DNA from: Candidatus Omnitrophota bacterium
Lineage (GTDB): Bacteria > Omnitrophota > Gorgyraeia > 1-14-0-20-64-10 > JACQQZ01
Direction: 5' to 3'
Assembly: GCA_016206635.1 (NCBI GenBank)
Contig: JACQRF010000022.1
Coordinates: 1 to 9,342 of the forward strand
Length of the DNA: 9,342 bases
Shown: positions 1 through 9,000 of the stretch, piece by piece
Position numbering within the stretch: position 1 is the first letter of the stretch
Layout of the letters: every line of letters starts with the position of its first letter
The notes under the pieces: generated by a model
The model's input: only the letters and a program-made list of their open reading frames with translations
What the model was told of the DNA's origin: nothing
The model's database searches: none
Made by a program: the position numbers and the translations under genes

Positions 1-3000
1 CCATTGACAATACCGCCCTTCACCACTGAGCCCGAGGAGAGCATCCGCGCCGTGCTGCGTCTGCGCGTTGGCGAGGATGACTTCGGGATGGCCGATCCAA
101 GTGGCCGCGGCCGCGTGTGGCCCCACGTCGTTGTCCACGAGGCGATCGTGCTCGTGAATCCATCCGGCCCGTCAGAAATTGCCGATGCGGTGGGGGTACC
201 CGCGTTCGACCCGGTCGTCCTCACCGCGGTGTCGCGGGACCATCGCCTCCGCCCGCGGTTCACTGAACAGCTTCGAGATTGGCTGACGGACCCGCAGCAC
301 CCGCGCTCGGCGTGGGTCCTGGAGGCGTGTCGTCGGCTTGTAGGCGCGTGGATTCCATTGTCGTCGGCCGACGACCCCCTGAAGGTCGTTGAGGCCGCGG
401 TCCCGCTCAAGCCCCGGCACGGCGTCACCACCCTCTTTGTCGAGAGCGACGAGTTCCTGGCGTTGGCGTTGTCTCGGCAGCGGGGACAGTTGGAGGTGAT
501 CGGGGCGAGACAAAACGGTGCGGCCGCCCGCCGCCTTCTGCAGTTGCTGGAAGAGGCCCGGCGCAAGGGATTGAAAGTCGTGTGGGTGATCAATCTGGAA
601 ACGGCCGCGCGCCGGTGGGGCCCGGGGATATCGGCGGCGCGCGAGTTCCTGGTTGCGGTCAAGAACCTTATGGAAGACGACCACCTCAAATTCAAGGCGT
701 TCGGCGTGGCGCTGGCGCATCCAGAGCGGTTGAACAAAACGGATTATCAATGGATCGTCGCTCGGTATCAGAATGCGCAGACGCCGCTTATGGTGCTGGG
801 TGATACGGGAATCCCGCAGGTCGTTGGGGTGTTGCAGGTACCGCAGGCGCACGATCTCACGGGGGCCGACAGCGACGGTCCCGAGGCGTTGCAAGGGCGC
901 TTGCGGCGCGATTCCCAGGCCGCCGCGGGGAAAATACTGGGGGCGGTGGTCCTGACGCCGGCGCAATTCGCCGCATCCCCCACGCTCCGGGGAGGCCGGA
1001 CCGAGGAGATCGCCGAGCTGCTCCTGGGACCGCCCGTTGCGGCATCCCCCCGTTCGGAAGACGGGGACGAGGGGCCCCGCTGGTCCGCGGGAGGGCTCCT
1101 GACCCCGGTGTGGCTGGCGCAGCAGATCCAAGAACCTCGCCCCTACTTGGCGCCGGTGCAGGCGTTCATCGTTGATTTCCTGCGGTTGCGAAAAGCCGCG
1201 CCGTGGACGACCGGTCACCCGAGCTGGTTGGTCAACCGTGTTGTGGCCCACGATCCGGTCCGGAAGTTCATGCTCCGCTTCCTCTGGTTTGACAGCGGCC
1301 GAGGATTGTCGAAGACGTTGATCTTGCCGCTCCCAGACAGCCGGTACGATCTCACCAAGCCGCTGCGATTCCTCTTGGCCCTGCCTTCGGGGCCTCAGGC
1401 GTTTGATATCGAGTTTGCGCCGTGGAACGATGAACGGCGCTTCCCCAACGAGCCTGGTCGGACCTTGGCGCCGTTGGTGATCGTCCAGGGCCCGGCCGCC
1501 CGGCCGGCGGTCTGGCCGCTGAACACCGGCGTGATGTCCTGGGTGTCGTTCGGAGGGGGTCACGGCTATTTTGACCAGGCCCCGACCGGTTGGATGATTG
1601 AGCGGGGGCAGCGCCGTTGGGTGGCTGAACACCGGACCTTCTCGCTCGAATCAGGACGCCCCATGTTGCATTTTGGCCGCGACCTGACCCGAGAATGGCT
1701 CTGGCTGCGCGTGGGTGATGGTCGGGTTCAGCAGGTGCGGAGGGGTCAGAGCGCCTGGGTGCCGATGGGGACGGCGGCGTTTCAAATGGCCTTGGAGCCG
1801 ACAGGTCGGATCAAATTCTCTGGCGGGACATTCGGCGAGGAGACGCTGGAGCTTTGGGACGTGGACGATCTTCGGGCTATGGAGCGTTGGCAGTTGTCCC
1901 TGGACCCTGCGGCGTCCCAAACAATGGAGCTGACGTTGGATCCGAAGAAGGTGGCCCTTGGGGTGTCGGCACGGCCTCCGGTGGCGCCCGAGTCGATTTT
2001 GGCGACGGCGGCTGACCTCCCCACCCTCCTGCGGGATCTTGCCGAGGCCAGGGTCGTTCCGCATTCTCGTATACCAGAGAACCTCGGCCGCGTGGCGGCG
2101 TGGTTGCTCGGGATCTCTGTCATTGTCGGCGGCGGCCTCAGGGGCGCAAACCGCCTCCTCGCGGAAGATCGTCAGGCACGCATCGCGGCCCGCATCCGCC
2201 GCGGGGAGACGACCCCGGTGCCGCCCCCGGCGTCCCCGCCGGAGGCCGGGGGGTTGGAAGAGCAGGGGACTCGATGGCGCCAGATCGGCCGCGCGCTTGG
2301 CCTGACCGTGACGACGACGGCGGCATTCTGGGGATGGGCGCAGGTGCCTGGATTGCTCCTTCAATGGTCTGGCGTCCTCGTCTCTCCAGCCGCCGTGATC
2401 ACCGTGGTTGTGACAACCGCGCTGCTGGCCTCCTGGGGGGGCGGGATCGCCAAGACCTTTGCCCCAAAACTGGTGGAGCGAGTCCACCATCGGGTGCGCC
2501 GGATCGGAGCGACCGTGGCAGGCGTTGGCACGCTGGCTCAGTGGATCGGCGTGCTCGCCGCCGTCATCGCGGCGTATCCTGTCGTCGTCACCGGCGTGAC
2601 ATGGTTGGGCGTGGCCGGCATCATCGTCGGAGTGGCATGGGGGCTCTATCGGTACGCTGGAGAATTGGCCGATCCCTCCAGGAACAGCTCCTTGGTTGCC
2701 TCCACCCTGTTCCATGCCGGCGTCGTGGCGGGATTGATGATCTGGTTCGGCAACTTCTGGCCGGCGGGCGGCTGGGGGGCGCTCACCGCCATCCACCTGT
2801 TCAAGGCCGTCGCGGCGTACGGCGTGGCGGCGGTCATTGGCAAGCTGGTGCTCAGCGATGCCGTCCCGTTCTTCCTGGGGGGGCTGCCGCATTTCTTTGA
2901 GTGGGGGTTCGCCTGGTTTACGCCGGACAAGGAGGCGCATGAGAATCGGGCGAAGGCGGATGTGGAGCGCCTCCAAAAGTTGATGACTGACACACCGCTC

Positions 3001-6000
3001 AGCGCGTTGGCCGGGCTTGGGGGCGTCTGGCTTTTCGCCGGGGCCCCGTGGCTCTTGACCCAACTTTCGCTGACGTTGGCGCAGCTCCCCACATGGCTCT
3101 TCGGCCCTCGGCTGGCAACCGTCGCCGCCAATGTGGCAACCATCGCCGCGATCCTGCAGTCCGCGCCGGTGGTCAATATCGCAGCCGGCGCGGTGGCAGT
3201 CGCGGCCAGCCTTTGGTTGCTGGCGACCGTCAGCAAACGGGTGGCCCCACTTTTCCGGCCGCGGGCCCCGCCGGCCGTGGCTGTTCCTCCGAAGCCGGCG
3301 GGCCTCGAGGAACGCGCGGCCCGTGGCCAGGCGGTCCTCGACCGCGCCAGTGGGTGGGCTGAGCACGTTGTGGCCAGCCACCGTGGCGAGTTGGGCTTGT
3401 CAGGGGAGTCCCCAACGGCCACCTCGGGGGATCCGACGCCGAATCTTCTGGCGCTCGATGCGCATCTCAACGACTTGCTCGGTAAGAAGGAGTCGTCTTG
3501 GAGTCGAGACGTCAGGCGGGCGTTGATAACGGCCTGGCTCGTCTTGCGCCGATTCCCTCCGGTGCCTGCAGGGGGCAGCGTGGTGCTTCGGGGGTATCGC
3601 AAGACGTTGGAAGGAAGCCGAAAAGTCGTCAAGGACGTGACCAAGCAGCACGCCAATGGGGGTTTGCGGGCCGGCGGGGTGGTGATGACCGCCGAGGCCC
3701 TCAGACTGGTCGCCGAGGCGCTCACCAAGGCGGCCGACGAGGTCGCTGACCCAATGCACTGGACGGCGTCACACGACGCGGCTCAGGCAGCGGCAACGAC
3801 CATGACGAGGCTCGCCGGGCAGATCGCCGCGGCGCATGACCTGCTCAATGGCTATGCGTTTCTCGCCGAGGCCGTGGAGTTCATCCTTCAGCTCGACGTA
3901 GGGGCCCAATTTGGCGTCAGTGACCGGGCGCCGCGCGCGCCGTTTTACGCCACTTCCGTGCACGAGCTGATCGAGATGTTCCGGCGCAATCCGACCCTCC
4001 ACGCCATTTACCCCGGCATCTTCACCTTGCCGGGGTGGTCGAAGGACCACGTGACGTTGGGGTTGCAAGTGCTGGGAACCCCCTTCGTCTTCGTCGCCCA
4101 GTTCTTGGAGTATCAGATCTCCATCTTCGTGCGGTGGCTCCATGGCCGCGCCTCGCCGGACGCCGCTGCCTTGCGCACCTATCAGGCCTTTGTCCGCTCT
4201 GACATGGAGCCCCGGTTCTTTGCCTATATCCTGGAGGTGATCGGGCGATGGCTCAAGGGACATCTCTTCGTGTACATGAATGCCGTGCACGGCCGGCTCT
4301 TCCAGTGGGAGCCGGAGCCCCCTGGGCTCTTCCGGTTGGCCCGGCGGGCGCCGGGCGGGTTGTTGACGATTGCCGAGCGCCAACGGGCCAGTCGCGATCC
4401 CCTGGCGCAATTAGCCGGCTGGTATCAGTCCTTCCCAGAATTCACGAACTTGCTCTATCAGGTCGGCGAGCAGCCGGGGATCACGACATTCCACGTGCGC
4501 CGGTGGCGCGATCGTGATGATCAGGATAAGCCGCAAGGGCCATCGAACTCCGGCATTGCGGACGACGTCGCGTTGGGATTGGACCGCAATGATGCCCTCG
4601 ACCCCGGCCTGTTCGTCATCCGCCTGACCGGCAATATGAACGAGGTCGTTTTCCATGCGCCCTACAGTTTGGAAATCAAGGATGGACAGATCAAGGTCGG
4701 CGAGCATCCCGCCAAATACGCCGTGCACTACGGCCCGCGGCTGGCCCAGATGCCGAAATCGTTCCGGATGGGATTGGCGCTGTCGTTACTGCACGGGTTG
4801 TACACCATCGAGCCGACTGTTTCTGACGGGCAGGTAGTCTGGAATGGCGTCACCCCGTGGACCCGCGCCCCGGCCGCCGACGTCGTAGATGCCCGTCAGC
4901 AAGTTGAAACGGCGCGGACGGCGCGCAGCGACATCGCCCGCGAGGCCTATCTCCACCTCAACGATGGATACCGGGCCGACGGACATCGGACCCCGCCCCA
5001 CGCCGGTTTGGAGGAGCGCGATGCCTATCCCGATCTAGGGCCTCCGCTGGGATGGACACCGGCCGTTTGGGTGGGATGGCAGTGGCGGAGAATGATCTAC
5101 CAAGTGGCCGACATCATCAGCCTCCGGCTCTGGGCCTTGGACAATACGCCGGAAAAGCAATTGGGTTTCTGGTCCCGCGCGTGGCGCGAGGTGGCCAAGG
5201 GAATGTATTACCTCGATGTGCCGTTGATCGTGGGGACGGCGCTGTGGCTGATGAGCGCGATCGGCGGGTGGGGATGGGTCGCCTGGCTGGCCTGTTCCCG
5301 TCGCGTGCAGGACGTGCTCTTCAGGAAACTATTGCCGGTCACCCTCTGGCGGCCCCGGCAGGAACCGATTCTGTCGAGTTTTGTGTACAATTACGATCCG
5401 CCGTCCCTCATTCGACTCACGGAGCAAGCGACCGGCCGCCTGGCCGCAGTGCCGAGCGCCTCCAGGTCGCCGGCGGGTTACGTGGCGTTTTTGAAGCAAG
5501 GACTCACGGCATTGGAAACAGCGGGGATCTACGACGATGTGATCGAGCTCGGCCGCGGCCTGAGCCCGCAGCGACATCTGCAGAGCGCGGTCCGGCCGGA
5601 GTGGTCATGGGAACGCGAATCCATCGCGCGGGTCAAGCGAGGATTCGGGAAGATCCCCATCGGTGCGCGGCCGGCAGCTCAATACGCGGTGTTGCACACC
5701 CTCCAATACCAGCGACTGGCCATCGGCCATGACCGGGAGCTGATCCGGGCGCTCGCGTATGGATCCCACGACCCCGGGGCGGTCGGACAGGGGAATCGGC
5801 AGCGGGAATTCATGAAGTTCCGGTCCCACCCGGACCACTACCGGCTTCATGAATTATTGCGGGCGATGGCCCCCGTGACTCACGACTTTTCGCAGGCCGA
5901 TCAGAACGACCTCGTGGCGCGTTTTGACGACCCCAGGAGCGAGTTCAGCGAGTTCTACGGTCGACGCCGCTCCTGGGCCTGGACCGCGCCGGAGTACCCG

Positions 6001-9000
6001 ATCCGCATCAGTTCCGTCGCGCGCGACGGGTTGCGGCGCTGGATCGAGCAGGCGGGAAAACAGACCCCTTCCCGGATGGGCCCGACCTGGGATTGGTTGA
6101 GGGAGAGCGCGTTGCAACCCGACCTGGACGACCTCAACCGCACGCTGGATCGGCGAGCGCTCGATCTGATCCACCGGAGGGGGCACCGCCCGCAGTCGGC
6201 GGGCGTCGAGGAGGGCGAGCCCCCCGCCGCACGCCCGACGCTGGGTCCTTTCGCCGTATGGGAGGTCTCCCCCGAGTTGTACTATGCCGCCGAATTTCAT
6301 CCGGGCGGCGAGCTCGGCCGGTTGATAGGCCTGGATTGGATGCTCTATCACCTCAGCCATGGATTGGATCATATCGGCCGGCCCGGCAGCGTCGTCAATC
6401 GTGTGGGCCGGGTGGTGAACCGCCTTCTGGCCTCGGCGGCCGCCGGCGCCGTGGCGTATGGCGCCGTGACCTCTCTGCCGTCCCTGGCGCCGTTGCTGTC
6501 CACGGTCGTCGGCGCGCTGCCGGTGGTGGGGGGGACCTTAGCCGCCCTGGCGGTGCCGATCGCCTGGGTCGCCGCCATTGGTCTGGCGGTCGTGGCCGCC
6601 GGGGCCGGCCTCAGCGCGTGGTATAGCCCGGACGGCCGGAATGGCCAACGGCTCGACATGTGGGTGGCCGATGCGCGCGGCCTCTCCGCCTTTGGCGATG
6701 GGGTGCGGGCCCTCTCGTTGATCCCGGGGGCCTTCCAATGGCTCGGCGCGCAGATCGTGTGGCGGTGTCCGATGATTGGCCTCCGGGCGTGGGACCGGCG
6801 CGGCGTGGCGTGGGCCCGGAAGCGGCTCTATAGCCGGGATGCCCGGTTGTTGGCCCGGCGAGTCGATCCCCACAAAGATCCCGACATGTTTTTGGGATTC
6901 ATCCACAATCTGGACTGGGAATTCGTCCTCGGCGCGCTCCCGCCGGCCCTGCGGATCTTCGGACTGACCCTCTTCACCCGGAGCGCCAACGCGTGGAACG
7001 CGAGCCCCATCCCGGCGGCGGTCGCGCTCCGCCTGGCCCACGAGCCGCCGGATGCGCGGGTCTTGAGCGATCTCAATTATCTCAAGAGTGGGCGCATGAT
7101 GACCGGGATGCTCGATCTCGGGTTGACGTTTGCGGAGGACACGTTGCTGGGATGGATGTTGGGCGATCTGCTGTTTCCGGCTAGTCCCGCCGTTTCGCTC
7201 CACCGGGAGGCACGGCTGTTGGAACGCTTTCTCCAACTCCGCGACGATCAAGACGCGCTCTTGCGGGCGCTCCAGTTCCGCAAAGGCATGGGGATGGAGT
7301 TGGCGAATCATGAGCTGCTGGGGGGGAAGCTCCCCCAGGAGATCCTCGATGAGTTTGGCAAGCTCTCCCCGGATGCACAATTGGAATTCTTCCTGGCTAT
7401 TATGGGGGACCTCGAGGCCTACCAGCGCAACGAGGTGTCGACCGCCGGGGATACCGGCGTCGGACTGGCCAGTTATCTCTTCACGCACAATACGGCCCAG
7501 AAGCTGTACCAGAGGGTTTTGGGCGCGTACGCGCCGGGCGAGAAAGATTCCCATCTCTGGTTCCTGGTCATCGCCATGGTGGATCAATGGCGGGGCGGCG
7601 CCATCGCCCGCCGGCTTCAACTGATGAATCGGCAATGGAATCCCTCCTTCAAGATTCTCGACGGTACGCTGGCCGACCCGACAGTTCTTCGCCATCTCCT
7701 CCATAATGGTCAATTTACCGACCCCCGCATCGCGGTGGCCGCCGTCTGGGCCAATCTCCCAGAGAATCAGCCATTCACCCAGGTCCGACATATACCATAC
7801 TATCCTGTCAAAACGATCCGGGGCCCCACCCTGGTGCCGCCCAGCGCCGGCGGCGAATATCAAACCTTGAATGTGGACAGCCTGCCGCAATTCCGCGCCG
7901 TCAACCACGTCCTTCGCAAGTACCGCAAGACCGAGCTGATTATGGCCTCTCCGGAGGTGCTCGACCAGTTGCGGGTCGTCGCCAAACTATCACCAGCTGA
8001 GGCGGATCCAACGGCCATTACCCTTCCCCAGGCCATCGCCATTGAGGATGATGTCGTGGCGCCATCATCAACCACCGCACAGGCCTCCGCCGCCACGCAG
8101 GCACAGACCCTCGAGGTCGCCGAGACCGCTGTGACGACGGCCGCCGGCGACCTCAAGACCTTCCGCGCCCAGCGGGCTGAGGTCCGCGCGCAAACCCAGG
8201 CGGAGGAAACCCGCTTGATCCAGGCGCAGGCCGCTGCCGAGGCCGCCGTGACGACGGCCGCCGGCGACCTCAAGACCTTCCGCGCCCAGCGGGCTGAGGT
8301 CCGCGCGCAAACCCAGGCGGAGGAAACCCGCCTGATCCAGGCGCAGGCCGCCGCCGAGGCCGCCGTGACGACGGCCGCCGAAGCCCTGGCGACCTTCCAC
8401 ACTAAGTACGTCGAGGCCCGGCGCCTGGCCCAGGCGGATGAGGCCCGCTTGGCAGCGGCCCTGGCCGCCGCTCAACGGACCGCCACCGAGCAGGCGAAGC
8501 GCCTCACCGTCGCCAAGGAGGCGGTGACCGCCGCCGCGACCGCCCTCGCCACTTTCCAGACCCAGCAGGCCGCCGATCAGGCCACGGCTGCCCAACGAGT
8601 TCAGGGCTTGAAGCAAAAAGTCGAAGTTGCCCGAGCCGCTGATGCGGCGGCGGTGGCGCGTCGCTCTGACGATCGCGCGGGAATGGAGGAGCGGCCTGTG
8701 CCGCCGGCGCCGGCCGGGTTCGTCCTGGTGGGCGAGGCGGGGCGGGCGGCGGGCGTGTTCGTCCAGCATGAGTTGCCGTATGTCATCGCCATTGCCACCA
8801 GCCCTGACGAGGCCCTCCAGCTTCAGGCGGCCGGGGTGGAGGAGACCCAGATGATCGTGGTGGGGGCGGCGGCCGGGCAGTTCCGCTGGACGGCGGCCTC
8901 GATGGACGAGGCGCTGGCGATGGCGCGCGGCATCCTCCGGGAGTGGATCGGCGCTGTGACGGCGGTCGTTCACGTGGTGACGACGCAATCGCTGTCTCGG

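Larger units (their letters stand above)
8071..8676 (+). other. Module 6: Ala/Gln/Glu-rich predicted coiled coil (residues 2690-2891)
   Basis: About 200 residues are dominated by Ala, Gln, Glu, Arg, Thr and Leu. There is no Pro between about residue 2690 and the last linker, almost no Gly, and few aromatic residues. This is typical of a long helix or coiled coil. Most of it consists of 39-residue repeats (residues 2710-2879). It joins the membrane-bearing modules to the C-terminal domain and could act as a rigid spacer or oligomerisation stalk. That role is inferred from composition; heptad register was not computed. Confidence 0.7.

Noticed and set aside
172..1632. Minus-strand open frame of 486 codons
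   Set aside because: It lies wholly opposite the giant gene; the protein is rich in Arg, Pro and His with no domain look, as expected for the antisense of GC-rich coding DNA.
1651..3381. Minus-strand open frame of 576 codons
   Set aside because: It is antisense to the membrane module. Its composition (very many Arg, His, Gly and Pro) is typical of a shadow frame, and no start context was found.
6538..7908. Minus-strand open frame of 456 codons
   Set aside because: It is antisense to the giant gene, with a low-complexity Arg/Pro/Gly-rich product; considered a shadow.
8131..8640. CRISPR-like or non-coding repeat array
   Set aside because: The repeats are adjacent, have no spacers of regular length, keep the reading frame and differ only by silent changes in the young pair; they are protein repeats.
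8830..8847. Sixth A-G-V-E-E-like match at residues 2943-2948
   Set aside because: It lies inside the globular C-terminal domain, between a helix and a strand and not in a linker, so it is probably coincidence.
8068..8988. Minus-strand repetitive open frame with Gly/Leu/Arg repeats
   Set aside because: Its repeats are only the reverse complement of the 117-base tandem repeat in the coiled-coil coding region.
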